64,000 nt of DNA from Dromiciops gliroides (GCF_019393635.1 NC_057861.1:192588026-192652025), one strand, 5' to 3'. Positions 33,640-46,560 are shown, counted from the stretch's first letter. The notes: generated from the sequence alone by a model not told the origin. Numbers and translations are program-made.

Positions 33640-34110
33640 AAGTGCACGTTTACTGAGCTGTTCAGTTCGATTCTGATTTTTATTACAATGTCAACAAGAG
33701 TTTAATTTGTTTTAAAGTTTAGGTTCTTAAATCTGAGTGATATACGGTAGTTTACGGCTTGCTGGCAACAGCTACTGTGGAAAAAAAAATGGAAAGTGCA
33801 TATAAAGGCGATTCTAAGTTTGACATTGTGAAAGCAGGGAGCAGTGCCAACAGCAGCAAACAGCATGGCTTTCCCCAGCCTGGCCGACTTTAGGGACTGC
33901 TCGCTATTGACATCAGTCACTATGGGATACATTTCCCTGCTCTAACAAATCTCATCTGGAGACTGTAATTAAAAAGAAATGTCTTAAAATGCAATTTCTC
34001 TCCCTAAAACATTTACAGATGTTAACTAGATTGTTAATGGTGTAAAATGTCCGTGGGCGGACTTCTTCCTTCTTATCTAGTGTGTCAGAAATGAAGGCTT
34101 CTCTCTAAAA
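33640..34110. promoter_or_regulatory. Candidate conserved non-coding element
   Basis: Repeat-free, balanced-composition block after the simple repeats. It includes TATAAAGGCGATTCTAAG, GCCTGGCCGACTTTAGGGAC, GAGACTGTAATTAAAAAG and TGTCCGTGGGCGGACTTC (a short CCGTGGGCGG palindrome-like motif). Nearby TGGAAA cores would suit NFAT binding, but such cores are common. Confidence 0.25.
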
Positions 34111-34114
34111 ACCG

Positions 34115-35540
34115 ACTTTGGTGAGAGGGGGAGGAGGAAGAGGAGTATTGGTTTTTTCCAGTTGATTTTACTTACTGACTTACAAGAATTTTTTTTCTTT
34201 TCCTTTTTTTTTCTTTTTTGCTTATCAGTAAAATGAGAAAGTGACCAAAAGACAAAACAGTGTGTATTAACATTTCAGACACCTTCTAAAGACAGTTTCA
34301 TTGTAGTTTAAGTGTATTCAAATGCTGCTACAAATTTCTATGCACAGAAAATTAAAAAAAAATGTCACATAAAAATTTCAGCTTTAGTAACACTGTCATA
34401 TATTTTCTGACAATAACTCTGGCTGGGCTACACTCCTAAGTCCTGGCAAAAACATTTAGAAAGACATACTAGACAGACCTGCAAACCAATCCATTTTATA
34501 TGTACACTGGACAGGAGAGAGGCTGTTGCAAAAATGGGTGAGCTTTCAGAACCAGCTGTCCCTGGAGACGCAAAAGGGGGTTTTCTCAGCTTGGCTAAAG
34601 ACCGTGCAAGAAGAAGTCTTTGCTTGAACAGACTGCACACGTGTCAGTTCCACCCCTGCAGGACAAGTGAAGTGGAACTTTTCTCGGAGCCAAGTACTTC
34701 ATGATTTATACAGCCGTATCAAATAACTCCCGAGGACCCTGCACAAGGTGATGGCTGAACCTCAGTCCTGACATATGCAGCTGCCCAGACACAGTTGTCT
34801 GCTTGCCTTTTGCCTTCCTCCCTGCAACTGGCTTTGATTGGAGCCAGAACCTTGGGTAAATCACAGGCATCTCTCGATTTTTCTGAGGGCTGAGCTCTCG
34901 CTGTTTTCCGGTACCTACTTCCTGCCATATCTAAAACAACAGCAGCTGCAAGAGCCTGATAGAGGGGAGCTCCAGGGCAAAGACTTGCAAAAAAATGGCT
35001 GGGAAAAGAGGACAGTTATTAGAAGCTGATAACACACACACACATATTCTATGGCCTTAGATTCACTGTCACTGATGAAAGCATGTGGTACTGAAGGCCC
35101 CACTTGAAGAACAAAACAAAATATTGCAATATGGTTATGGGAAAGATAATCCTCAGTGCTTGTGTTGGGATAAAAGAGGGTACTTGACTGTATTTGTCCT
35201 ATTGTATGAATATCAAACTTTGATTAGCTAGAGTCTCCCAGGACCTGATAAGGAGGAATGTTCTGGGCTATTATCTGGAATTCATTTTCTTTGTCCTTCA
35301 TTGTGTGGGAGAAGTCTAACAGTGTGATTTGGCTGGAACTAAGAACTCTGGTTTGGGGTCTAAAAAGTTAAGAGCGTAAGACAACTAGGGTGAGGGAAGT
35401 GGGGGGAAACTCCTTTAAATTAAAGACAAAATCTTGTATTGATATAGTGAAGACATTCTATCATCTAAGGCCAGGAAATTCAAATCTAACATTCGCACTG
35501 AAATTATGTCATTCTCATCATCAGACTTGGCTATACTTTT
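34115..35540. other. Intronic, repeat-poor
   Basis: Unique-looking, slightly more GC than average around 34440-35050. It contains GATA-like (CTGATAAC) and TCF-like (CTTTGATTGG) words. No exon or CpG island is seen. Confidence 0.35.
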
Positions 35541-35557
35541 AAATTAAGAGTTAATAT

Positions 35558-35703
35558 CGGGGCAGCTAGGTGGCACAGTGGATAAAGCACCAGCCCTGGA
35601 TTCAGGAGTAACTAAGTTCAAATCCGGCCTCAGACACTTAACACTAGCTGTGTGACCCTGGGCAAGTCACTTAACCCCAATTGCCTCACTAAAAAAAAAA
35701 AAA
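35558..35703 (+). mobile_element. CORE-SINE copy with target-site duplication
   Basis: Four bases are missing in the core (TTAACACTAGCTGTG). Duplication AAGAGTTAATAT at 35546-35557 and 35704-35715. Confidence 0.94.
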
Positions 35704-35784
35704 AAGAGTTAATATTAGCAGCCCACCGAACTAAGTTGTAGGTGATAACAAAATGTTTGTTTTCTGACCATGAGTAATTTTTAC

Positions 35785-36000
35785 ACAGTGGGTAGATCAT
35801 CAGGTCTTGAGTCAGGAAGACCTGAGTTCAAATCCCAACTCAGATCCTTACTAGATGTGTGACCTTTGGCAAGTGGTTTAATCATTAGATTATGAGCTCC
35901 TTGAGGGAAGGGACTGTTTTTTGCCTTTCCTTGCACCACCAATGCTTAGCACAGTGCCTGGTACATAGTATATAGCACTTAATAAAAAAACTATATTAAT
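35785..36000 (+). mobile_element. MIR-like SINE joined to an L2 3' tail
   Basis: CAGGAAGACCTGAGTTCAAA and TGTGACCTTTGGCAAGTGGT, then TGAGCTCCTTGAGGGAAGGG and TAGCACAGTGCCTGGTACAT. Confidence 0.65.
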
Positions 36001-36270
36001 AAATAAAATTCTTGAAATAATGGTTTCTAGTGCTTAATAAATTCTTACTGACAGATATAATATAGAGGCATAATCATAGCAGCTACCTTTCAGGATTGTT
36101 GCCAGGAATAAAATGATATAATATTTGTAAAGCACTTTGCAGACCTTAAAGCATATATAAATACTAATTGTTGATATTAATATACAGACAGTGAGTCTAT
36201 CTCCCTACCATGTATATAAGGTAGCCAGAAGGTCTATATGCTCATATGCTTTTTTAAAATCTCCTTGAGG

Positions 36271-36443
36271 GGGGCAGCTATGTGGCGCAATGGATAGAGC
36301 ACTGGTCCTGGATTCAGGAGGACCTGAGTTCAAATTTGGCCTCAGATACTTAACACTTACTAGCTGCGTGACCATGGGCAAGTCACTTAACCCTAATTGC
36401 CTCACAAAAAAAGCCAAAAACAAACAAACAAACAAAAAAAAAC
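36271..36443 (+). mobile_element. CORE-SINE copy with target-site duplication
   Basis: Tail of AAAC units. Duplication CTCCTTGAGG at 36261-36270 and 36444-36453. Confidence 0.94.
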
Positions 36444-36844
36444 CTCCTTGAGGAAGGAGTATCTTATTACTTCAAGGGTCTGTAACTTCAACAGCACAGT
36501 TTATAATCCATCTATGTGTATTATAAGCCCTCCACATCTTAATAAATGTTTTGATGAATTTCTATAACCAAAAAAAAAATCATCATCTGGAAGCCATCCT
36601 TCTGGTGATGGTCCTCTCTGAACTTAGACAGACCGAGTATTGAACAACAGACTTAAGAGTCCATCATTGGATCCATAATTGAAGCCTTTCCAACGGTCTG
36701 TTGGCATAACCTTTGAGAAATTAGGTCACCTCCACATAATGAGGAGAATCTGGATAGGATTTGTATTTAACTACCTTGAATTTATTCTGTGAAAAATATA
36801 TGTCTATATTTATGTACTTAGCAAATAAATATTATGATATGATT

Positions 36845-36950
36845 ATATAGAGAGAATGAAGCTCTTGGAGAGCAGGGATGGTTCTTTTTTTTTTTTTGTA
36901 TTAGTGTCCCCAGCAGGTACCTAATAACTGCTTGCTGTTTGATTGACATT
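36845..36950 (+). mobile_element. L2 3'-tail-like fragment
   Basis: GAAGCTCTTGGAGAGCAGGG, then GTGTCCCCAGCAGGTACCTA. Confidence 0.5.
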
Positions 36951-36959
36951 GAGTAGTGA

Positions 36960-37895
36960 AGAAGTTAGATAGCAAATTGGAAAAGCTCATGTAGAAATAG
37001 GAAACATCTGAGAAGGATCTCCTATCAGCCACTAACTTTTGCTTTCTTCTATAACTCTTCCATCTTCAACTTCCACTAACCAAAGATTGTCTCATTAATG
37101 AACAAGACCAGCAAAGAACCTGGCAAATTGAGTATTCCTCCTTAATTTTCATTATTATTTTATAATATTTTTTTATTCCCTAAGTGCCACTGCTATTAAG
37201 AAGCATTACAATGGTAAAATTATTATCAAATGATGGGACACTAATGAGAAAGAAGCAGACACTGAGTTCACTGCCTCTAAGACTTAAAAGTTTTTCAATG
37301 TCGTCATGGTAGGTGATGATGACTGACAAAATATGAACATTATTCCTCCTGGTATGCATGAATCTGTGTTTGACAAAAGATCTTAGTAAATTTGTTTTTG
37401 CACTTAGGGAGGGCTAAAAGCTAACTTTACGTGACAAGAGAAAGATTATCCAAGTTCACAAATACATAGAAGTTATTTAGGTATAGGCTAGTAGCTATGG
37501 GCTAAAATTATTTCAGATGTGAAGATTTTGCTTTTGACCATTTTTCAATTCTGAGGTGTTTTCAAAAATTAAGTCTTTGAGTACAACATAAATAAACTGA
37601 TGAGTTCAAGATTCCCTTCTGGCTCCAAGAAAACAATGTCAACTGGCTGCACTGAAATCAAACCTTGTATGTCTGTACTTTTCCAGCCTTTCTTAAATCA
37701 CCAAGACACAAAATTCTTTGAATTTTAATAATAGTGAGCACACTGTGATAAGGTGAAAAGCTTCACTGGTTCATTACCCACCACTCCCTCAATTGAAATA
37801 CAAAATTTGTTATTAAAAGTTAGACTGGAGAGCCCATATCTTTGTTCAATTACTCTCATTGGTGAGAAAGAATGAGCCATGGGTGACGATGGCTC
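36960..37895. other. Intronic, nothing recognised
   Basis: Unique-looking AT-rich DNA. Confidence 0.4.
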
Positions 37896-37904
37896 CTGGT
37901 GTAA

Positions 37905-38125
37905 GAGAAACAGCAGCAGATTGGGACTTAGGAGACTTGAATTCTGTTCCCAGCTCTGTGCCTAACTAGTTCTGTGACCACAGGAGAAATCACTTTATCT
38001 TTCGGTTTTCTTGCCTGAAAAATTGATGATGATAATACTTGTGCCATCAGAGAGTTGTGAGGACCAAATGATTAAAAAGGAAAGTGAAAGCACTTTGAAA
38101 AGTATAAAACATGAGTGTTGCAAGA
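37905..38125 (+). mobile_element. Old MIR-like SINE
   Basis: TTGAATTCTGTTCCCAGCTC, AACTAGTTCTGTGACCACAG, then GAGAGTTGTGAGGACCAAAT, the usual MIR order. Confidence 0.65.
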
Positions 38126-38129
38126 CAAT

Positions 38130-39880
38130 GATGGTGATGGTGCTTCCTAATGTATTGCTTATTGGGAATGCCCTCTAAAAATGGGATGGTCCCTTTTTCT
38201 CAACTACAGATAAGGTCAAGATCAGTCCATACCTTACAGCTTCTACTTGCCAAAGTTCTGTCCTTACTGGATTTCCATAAGCAGGCCATTTATTGTCCCA
38301 GAGGAGTTCATAAGAAATGATATACTTCCCTATTGAAGGGATCACTGAAGTACCTTGGGGGTCTGGCTGCTTTTTAACCTAGACCTCCTGAGGAGAGCAA
38401 GGACAAGGAGGTTGGATGAAGAACACCTAGCTTGTGTTCCAATGGCTAACTATGCTTTCTCTTGCAGAAAAAGCATTTCAAATAGATGTAGACAAGAACA
38501 GTTACTGTCCTGGACACCATTCTCCCCAAAGAGACTCAAGTCTTTGATTGTCTATCAACAACAGGATTTTGCTGAATGCCACTATTATGTATTTCAACAC
38601 CTTGCTTTATTACCTTTTGCTCAAATGACACAGCACAGTAGCTTGCTACTAAACAATACTGGATGCTGAATGCATTTGCGGAGAGCAATCTTAGTTCAGA
38701 GAGCTCTTTGAAAAGTATAAAGACTAGAGAAAATTAAAGCACATGGAGTTTTAGGATAATAGTTTAAACACTGTTTTGAAATGAAGATAAGGCCCTTTTA
38801 AAACTGTCTTTTAAAAAGAGACAGAAAAGGGAAAATTCAACTGTTGTAGTTACAAAGGCATTACAATAATGTGAGGTCAAGGACCTCATACACTAATGCT
38901 TGACCAATGACTATTATTACATAGTGTGCTCATGACAAATGTTAAAAATATTTCAGACAAATCTCACATTGCTTAGATGAGGAGTCATATCTGAACAATA
39001 TTTCTTAGGTCTGTCTTTGCTTTTGCTGGTCACAAGTTTTCTTTGGCACAAAACCAAGATTATGAATGGACTTAAATGGTACTGAATCATCCAAAGTCCA
39101 TCAAAACCTTCTTTCTAATTCTTTATCCCTCTTGTTCCCCATCCCTAACCAAAGAATGATTCTAAACAACTTTCAATTTGAGGAAGAAAATAATGGAAGA
39201 AACAATAAAATATGGCAGCAAGACCATGGATTCTCCCTCCCTTGTTCGACTGTATACAAATTATAGGATTTGGGGCTGACATTTCTATTGGAAAGATGAA
39301 AGCAAGTAGTTCAAAGCTTCCAATGTTTAAGGGAAATCATCATAATGATGCCAACTGACAAATTTTACAGAACCTCCTCTCCAACCCCATTGACCCAATA
39401 AGATTGAAATTATATACATCCAATTACTTTCTTTTCTCATCTTCCATCTCATAGGAGAAAAAAGACACGGGAAGCAAAGTCCAAACTAGTGTTACAGAAT
39501 TGAAATCCCTGAGCATCTTCAGCATATATCTACAGTGGTCAAAGAAACTCCACTATAGTGAATCCTGACTCAAATGACATCTTGATTTCTTCCATAACTT
39601 TTTGAATTTTATTCTTTTAACTAATGGGGCAACCACTGCCCCTATTTATTTCATGACAAATGACAGCCCTGGTGAATTCATCTGCTTTCAAAAATACTAG
39701 AGAAAAATGTTGCTATGGCTACTGAGTCAATCTAGACACTGCAACTAATAGAATTTGAAACTGGTTTTCCACTTTCAATTAGCCTGCAATAGGCTACAAT
39801 GTGGCTAGGCCTCTGATAACTTATTAATTAATATTTTAGTTTTCTCTACATGATTTTAATTTGATTCATTTCAATAAGCA
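38130..39880. other. Intronic, repeat-poor
   Basis: No clear repeat. Open frames of 104 (38355-38669) and 66 codons have no recognised domain. Confidence 0.4.
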
Positions 39881-40235
39881 TTTCCTGAGTGTTTCATTGT
39901 ACTTTGTACAAAGCACTTTCACAAACATGACCTTATTTGATCTTAATGACAATTCACAAAAGTTCAGTAAGAACACATACTCTCATTGCCATTTTATCGA
40001 AGAGAAATTAAACCTCAAGAACTAAAATATCTTGGTTAAGGTTCCAAGATGAATTTGGAGTCTGAAGACCTGGGTTTGAATCTTAGATCTGCCATTTATT
40101 TTCTATATGAACTTGGGAAAGTAATTTACTTTCTCTGAGTCTCAGTATCCTCATCTATGAAATGAGGTGGTAGGGCCTGAATGGTTTCTAAGGTTCTTTA
40201 CACTTCTAGAACTATGATCGTATGATCTATGACTG
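39880..40235. mobile_element. Old MIR/L2-like fragments
   Basis: 39885-40020 resembles a reversed MIR/L2 piece. 40055-40230 is a forward MIR-like SINE (ACCTGGGTTTGAATCTTAGA, CTGAGTCTCAGTATCCTCAT). Confidence 0.55.
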
Positions 40236-40559
40236 GTGAATAGAATACCTAGGCTTTAACCCAATATTCTCTGACTCCATGTCCAATTCTCTTTTTCCTA
40301 TGTCAAACCATTCCCAAAATAGACTAGCTCCCATTTAATAAAGTCTTTTTTATGAAACACGATACTAACTATTCCAATATAAACTAAAAAATCATTCAAT
40401 AATCTGGAACTTTGTCAGTATGTCAACCATATGAATATTTGGAAATTTCTAGATTATCTTCATTCATTAGTTCTTACTTGTATCTTTGGTTCTGTGTTGG
40501 CACAACCTAACACATCCAAGTGTCCTCTGTAAGATAAGATATAAGGTAATCAGCCAAGA

Positions 40560-41315
40560 CGTTAGTAATCACAGTTTCTCCTCCATTTGGAAGCTTCATG
40601 CCTTGGGCTGAACAGACTCATATATTGGGACTGGGTTTCTTCATTGGCCTCCAAAGACCCTATTTACAAAGACTGCTGTTTTCTCATTGAAACAACAATG
40701 TCAACAGCTAGGTGGTGTGTGGTTTAATTTTTATGTCCTGCCATTCAGAGAGAGAGACTTTCAAGTCCATTAAAAGATTGACCTTAATGAATTATTTGCA
40801 TCTTCAAATTCTTTTTTCTATCTATCACTAGTAACTTACAACCCTGATGTTAATGACTCAGCATGTTTGATCACAGTAATAGATATTCTTTCAATCATTG
40901 TTAGAAATGTGGAAGGTTTGAGACATGGGCATAGGGCCAGATTAATAAAACTTTCCGTGAGGAAAGCTTTTTGTTTTCTCCCAGAGCTGCTCAGCCTAGA
41001 AGAGAGAGTGAGAAGGAAAGGAAAATTCGCTATCCAGACTAAGGGGCAGACTGTGTTCCTGGCTTTCCTAGTCCACCAGCATGTTGTTCATCTATACTCC
41101 CTGGAAAACAGGGAGCTGACTGAGGAATATTCAGACTTCATTGTTAAAGTCTGGGGGAGGGGAGAGGGAGATGAAAAGTGGAGAGAAGATGGCAGGAATA
41201 GGCTGACTGCCTTGAGAGCTAGTCACCTTAATCATAAAGCTGAGATGTATGAAAGAGGATCTATTTCAACAAAACAAGATTTTGGTCTGCCACCATATCC
41301 ATTCAAATAATCTCT
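40560..41315. other. Unique block containing a 147-codon open frame
   Basis: A plus-strand open frame at 40867-41310 runs 147 codons without known repeat content. It is basic in the first half and acidic near the middle (LENRELTEEYSDF). No domain, Kozak context or splice structure is recognised. It is most likely a chance open frame. Confidence 0.2.
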
Positions 41316-41321
41316 AGAGTA

Positions 41322-41505
41322 AATCTTCTTAAACTATGGGTCATGACCCCATGGGGTCACATAATTGAATATGGGGGTCAAGAAAAATTTGACAATAGTC
41401 AAAGGTTATGTATACCTATTTTATATATCTACATATCTGGGGTCACATAAAAATTTCTCGGGCGAAAAGGGGTCATGAGTGGGAAAACATTTAAGAAGCC
41501 CTGCT
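41322..41505. mobile_element. hAT-type MITE
   Basis: Imperfect terminal inverted repeats, TCTTCTTAAACTATGGGTCA and its counterpart ATTTAAGAAGCCCTG, around internal GGGGTCACATAA motifs. Confidence 0.65.
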
Positions 41506-41666
41506 CTAGAGTTGAACCCCACAGAACTTCAGAGATAAATCACAATACATACTTTTGCCAAATGGTTTAGAAATAACTATCTTGATGAACACTGATGCTC
41601 AAAGACACATGAGCTACCCGGATCTGAACTCAAGTAATCCAGTTCAATTCAAGAAACATTTTAATA

Positions 41667-41710
41667 CTTAACCCCAATTACCTCACTAAAAAAAAAAAAA
41701 AAAAAAAAAG
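41667..41710 (+). mobile_element. Severely 5'-truncated CORE-SINE
   Basis: Only the last 21 bp of the SINE (CTTAACCCCAATTACCTCACT) and a poly-A tail remain. They are flanked by a clean duplication GAAACATTTTAATA at 41653-41666 and 41711-41724. Confidence 0.88.
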
Positions 41711-41729
41711 GAAACATTTTAATAAATGC

Positions 41730-42240
41730 CTGCTATGTTCAAGACAATCTATACAGAAACTATTAATATAAGCATATGGTTAAGACAGTAGACCATTAAC
41801 ATTCAGATCATTAGCAAAAGGGCTTATGTTCTATGAACTGCTGCTTTTAAGGCATACTTTAAAAAATATACAGTTAAAGTGAAAGAATCAATAGGGCCAA
41901 TCTTTTTAATAATGTAATCCCTGTGGTTTTCCCATATTTTGTTAATTCTGAAGTCTAAACTGGGAACTTGGAGCTTATGAAGCTATTTGAAAAGAACAAA
42001 ATATCAACTGAAATGAGAATATGTTTATAAGCTCTTTTGAAACCCATACCTATAGAAGAGATGATTAAAAAGTTGGTTTGTTTTTTTTTTTTAATCCCAA
42101 ATAAGATGAAAATACAAGGCCTATATAACAGATTCTCCCATAGCCCAAGGTTTTCTCTGAGACTAACAGTGGGGCTTTTGGGAAAGTATATTATTAATGC
42201 TTTCAGGTACCAGTGCACTACTGCTTTGAACAGATGTCAT
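41730..42240. other. Intronic, nothing recognised
   Basis: AT-rich unique-looking DNA. Confidence 0.4.
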
Positions 42241-42255
42241 TTGGGATAGATTCTT

Positions 42256-42420
42256 TTGGTTTTTGTTTTTGTTTTTGTTTTTCTGCAGGGCAATAAGGGT
42301 TAAGTGACTTACCCAGGGTCACACAGCTAGTGAGTGTCAAGTGTCTGAGGTCGGATTTGAACTCAGGTACTCCTGAATTCAGGGCTGGTGCTTTATCCAC
42401 TGCGCCACCTAGCTGCCCCC
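42256..42420 (-). mobile_element. CORE-SINE copy with target-site duplication
   Basis: Tail of TTTTTG units. Duplication TGGGATAGATTCTT at 42242-42255 and 42421-42434. Confidence 0.96.
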
Positions 42421-44277
42421 TGGGATAGATTCTTAAAGGCCAAAATATTACCATAAACTGCTACACAATGCAAATGAAGAAAGCCTAAGAAAAAAAAAAA
42501 ACAGTCCCCAGATATTTGAGCACTGCAAATAGCAACCTGCAGCCTTTTTGGTTCAGGCTAACTTTTAGGAAAATAATAGTAGATGACCAAATTCAAAATT
42601 TGTTTTGAGAACTAAAAATCATATAGAAGCTTCAGCACCAAGAGGAGGTCTACAGTGGCCCTAACGGCTCTTCCTTCCCTAATCCATATCAATCAGAGAA
42701 GTAACCTATGTAGGTAAAAATACTTTTCCATTGCTACCTCCTTCCTATCTAGTTCCACACTATTCTTCTATTGTATCTTTGTTAGATTTGTCTCTGACAT
42801 ATCTGATATGTCATGATAGACATATGCTCTGAAATCCCTGCTCTTCTGTTACAGCTCTACCCTTCATCCTTAATCTCTTCCTCCTACATTCCTTCTACTT
42901 CCTGGCTTCCACCTGTAAATAGCATTTCCTTCACTATTGTCTCCACCCAGTTTCTCATTCTAGGAAAGGATGGTGGGATATATGACTTGCTTCCAATTCT
43001 CACTTCTAGACCCTTCACTTGGTATCATCACTCAACAAACTCTCTTCTCCTGAGATAATATTATCCTGTCCTGATACTTGTTTGGACAATTTGCTGTTTC
43101 CTTCTCCAACTCATTTTACAGATATAGTCTTTCTCTCCTTCCTAAGTCCTTTCAGACTTTCACTTTCAGAGATTTCCATATTCTCACTGATGGTCTTTTT
43201 AATAACATGGCTTCTTCAGTTTTCAGTCTCAGTTGCCATAAACACTGTATTTGTTCTACCTTAGTAACTCATAGAAATGGTCAGTGTTTAGACACTATCA
43301 TCATTCAAAACCACTCTATTTCCAATATCCTTACTTCTGTAATGCCTCTCTCTAATCACAATGTCCCAAGCTAAAATGTCACCCAATGCCACACTCCTCC
43401 TAAATCTGCTCCTCATTATAATCCATTTTTATTTCCCTCTATCTTCAGAAGATGAGATCATCCCTGCCTTTACCAAGGCAGGCCCCTTCACTTGTACATT
43501 TGATCCTATCCCCTTTTGGCTTTTTTGTCACCTTTCTCCATCATTTCCTTACTTACTCACCTTCAATCTCTTCTTAATCAGCTCCTTACCCTGTAAATTC
43601 ATGTTCAGGCCACTCTATTTTTTTTTAAATCCTTTTATTTGATTTTGCCTTAAGCTCAGTGCCTTCAGTCTCACCCAATTCTCCCAGACCAGTACCTAAA
43701 GTTTGGTTTTACTTCCCTCCCTCCACAGTCTTGAAAATATACTTAATCATTTCAATGACCCTTAAATGTCCTGCCCCCTTGCCCTTGTACCATTCCATAA
43801 TCTGAATTATCCCTCCCATCTGCGGTCTCTTCTCCTTCTCCTGAGCCACCAAGCACCACTGGAGGAAATCATGAGACCATAATGATTGGGCCCACTACAA
43901 GTTCATCCAAACTAACCCCAAGTGGGTCCTCACTTCCTCACAACAACCTCTCTCTCGATCACAATATACAGAGAAATGATTCTTTCCTCAAGACTCCAAA
44001 TTCATCCCTACTTCCCTCTTTCTTCACAGGAAAATTCACTTCTTATTTTGCTGAGAGTACTGAAACTTTCCATTATGAAATACTTCATCTTCCCTCCGCA
44101 TTTCAAAATGTTTAATGTCTTTCTATATCATTTTCCCCTTCTTTCAGGTCTCAAAGGAAGAAGTAACCCTCTTCCTTGCCAATGCCACTTCACTTAGACC
44201 CTTAATCCCATGCCCTCTCATCTGTTCCAGGACTCAATCAATCATTCCCTTAATCTCTTGCCTTCAATCTCTTCCTT

Positions 44278-44429
44278 TATTTGTTTTTTTGGTGAGGCAA
44301 TTGGGGTTAAGTGACTTACCCAGGGTCACACAGCTAGTAAGTGTTAAGTGTCTGAGGCCAGATTTGAACTCAGGTCCTCCTGAATCCAGGGCTGGTGCTC
44401 TATCCACTGCACCACCTAGCTGCCCCACT
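44278..44429 (-). mobile_element. CORE-SINE copy
   Basis: Reverse copy within the pyrimidine-rich region. Duplication CTCTTCCTT at 44269-44277 and 44430-44438. Confidence 0.94.
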
Positions 44430-44730
44430 CTCTTCCTTACTATTGGCTGCTTTCTGTCTGCCTACAAAAATCCTTAGGTCTTCTCACCCAAAAAAAGGAG
44501 AAAAATTTCCCTTGATCCTTCTACCTTAACAATATCTTTGGCTTCCATGTCATTACTCCTGCCTGGCTTTCCTTTTATGTTGATTCCTTTTCATTTTTCT
44601 TTTTTAGTTCATCTTCATTCTGGTGCCCAATTGTGTCCTCCCCAAACCTCTGTCCTCATCCTTCTTTTCTCTCAATACTGTCTCCATTGTCATTAATTTA
44701 TTCCCATGGCTTCAATTAGCACTTGATGCA

Positions 44731-44825
44731 ATATATATGTATATATATATAAATATATATATACACACATATATATAAATTAGATATGTGTGTATGTATA
44801 TAACATATGTATATATGATATATAT
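44731..44825. repeat. (TA)n-rich microsatellite
   Basis: Alternating ATAT with ACACAT and GTATAT interruptions. Confidence 0.93.
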
Positions 44826-45254
44826 GAGGTTTGAAACCTCACATCCATTTTTGATCATTCCCTCTCCTTCAGTTCCCTTCCCTCACATCCAATCCATAGC
44901 TAACTCTTGTCAATTCTACTTCCATAACATATTTTTGCCCATGTCCTTTCTTCTCTGTCAACACAGCCACCACCTGAGTTCAGGCCTAGAATGGCCTAGA
45001 GTATTGTAACAGCCTTCTAATTTGTCTCCTTGACTCATCTTTTTCCTCTTCAATCTTGCATTTCGGCTGCTACCAAATAGAATCTTTCTAATATACAGCT
45101 TTGACCATGTCTCTCCCCAATCAAAAACCAACAATGTAGCTCCACTTACCATGAGATAAAATTCAAGCTTATTAGCCTGGGTTTTAAAGCTCCAAACCAC
45201 TTTGCCATGCCTTTCTTCTAGCATTTTTCATGCAATTTATATTTCAGACAAACT

Positions 45255-46560
45255 GGACAGCTCTCTCATTTTGATTTCCCCTACTTCTATGTAAGTTATG
45301 ATTATGTACACCTATGCAAGTTGCACTCTACTCTTTCAAGGTACTTTTTCAAAGAGGTAGAAATTGAGATCTATGAAAGTAAAGTGAATTTCTCAAGATC
45401 ATTCATACCTTCCTTCCATGGCCTTGTTTTTCCTCTTTTCATATTTTTTATCATATGATTCATCTCTCTCCACTTAAACTTTGTCATTTAAGTCCAATTC
45501 TATATCAAAAGCTCATAAAGATAAAATGCTTATTTCAATTTCTAATATCTAAACTTGCATAAAAATAGGAGGACTCCAATCTTAATTTTAAAAAGATTTG
45601 CTTCACTGGGATTTTTGTAAGAATATCATTTTAGGTAGATTTGTAAATTTAAGTTGAACTAAAGTAGGTGTAAGCACATCTTTCCATGATATATGTAAGT
45701 CACCATCTCTCTCCTCCTCCACCACCAAAAGCTTATTTTTGCCTATTTTCTAGATATCAAATGCTCAACCCCAGTTTCAGAACACTCCAAGATGGCCCCA
45801 ATTATCTCAAGAGATGAAATGTGAAATTTTTTTAAAATTTCAAAATAAAATAAATTCAGAATCACTTTAATTAGAAATAAAAACAAAAGCAAACAAAAAC
45901 CCTTCCATATAACAATCAAGTTTTCACAACTCAAATTGGAACACACTATCTGAAAAAGGACAGTCCCTGTTAAAAACATACATTTCTTTCTTGAAATTAG
46001 GACTTTCCTGGAAAATCTGGGCCATATATATAGTTACAGTAGCATAGAATTCATTTTTTATTTTGGTTGGGGAAGGAGGGGTGGCGGGGGATGAAGGTGT
46101 TGAGAAATCAAACAAATAACAATAGGGTGTTGCAACTACTAATGTTTGGCAATCTGTTCTATCTAAAGAATGTTCTAGATGGATTTGAAGGAGTCCATGG
46201 GGAAGGTAAAACCTCCCCATGTTGGAGATTCCATTCCGATAACCCTGTCACTCCCGAAATTTAATTTGCCCAACTAATCCTCTTTCACCAACTAAAAAGT
46301 GCTGAACATATGATGAGATCAGCTTTACCTGAGGCATTTCTGGTTGGGCCAGAGACACTACAAGCTTATTTGTCTCCAAATCTTTGAGCATTGCTTCTTC
46401 TTAAACTGACAGGAATTTGTATGTTCTGTAAGACCCATCTTTTATATGAAACATTAGTCAAGCTTTCTTGCACTCGAATAGCTGAATTTTCATATCAAGG
46501 CTACAGTAAAAAGAGGGGCAGTCTCCAGTCACATACTACACACATCAGCCTGCAAGAACC
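45255..46560. other. Intronic, nothing recognised
   Basis: Unique-looking AT-rich DNA. Confidence 0.4.

Larger units (their letters stand above)
42720..45250. repeat. Long pyrimidine-rich, ancient repeat-like region
   Basis: About 2.5 kb in which the plus strand is strongly C+T-rich, giving many overlapping open plus-strand frames of 70-120 codons. The last part resembles an old mammalian repeat (GTATTGTAACAGCCTTCTAA, TTTGACCATGTCTCTCCCCA, GATAAAATTCAAGCTTATTA). It is interrupted by a SINE (44278-44429) and a (TA)n tract. The family is not identified. Confidence 0.5.

Noticed and set aside
42268..42290. Strong TTTTTCTGCAG 3' splice-site-like sequence
   Set aside because: It is on the plus strand, opposite to NFATC1, and is only a SINE tail.
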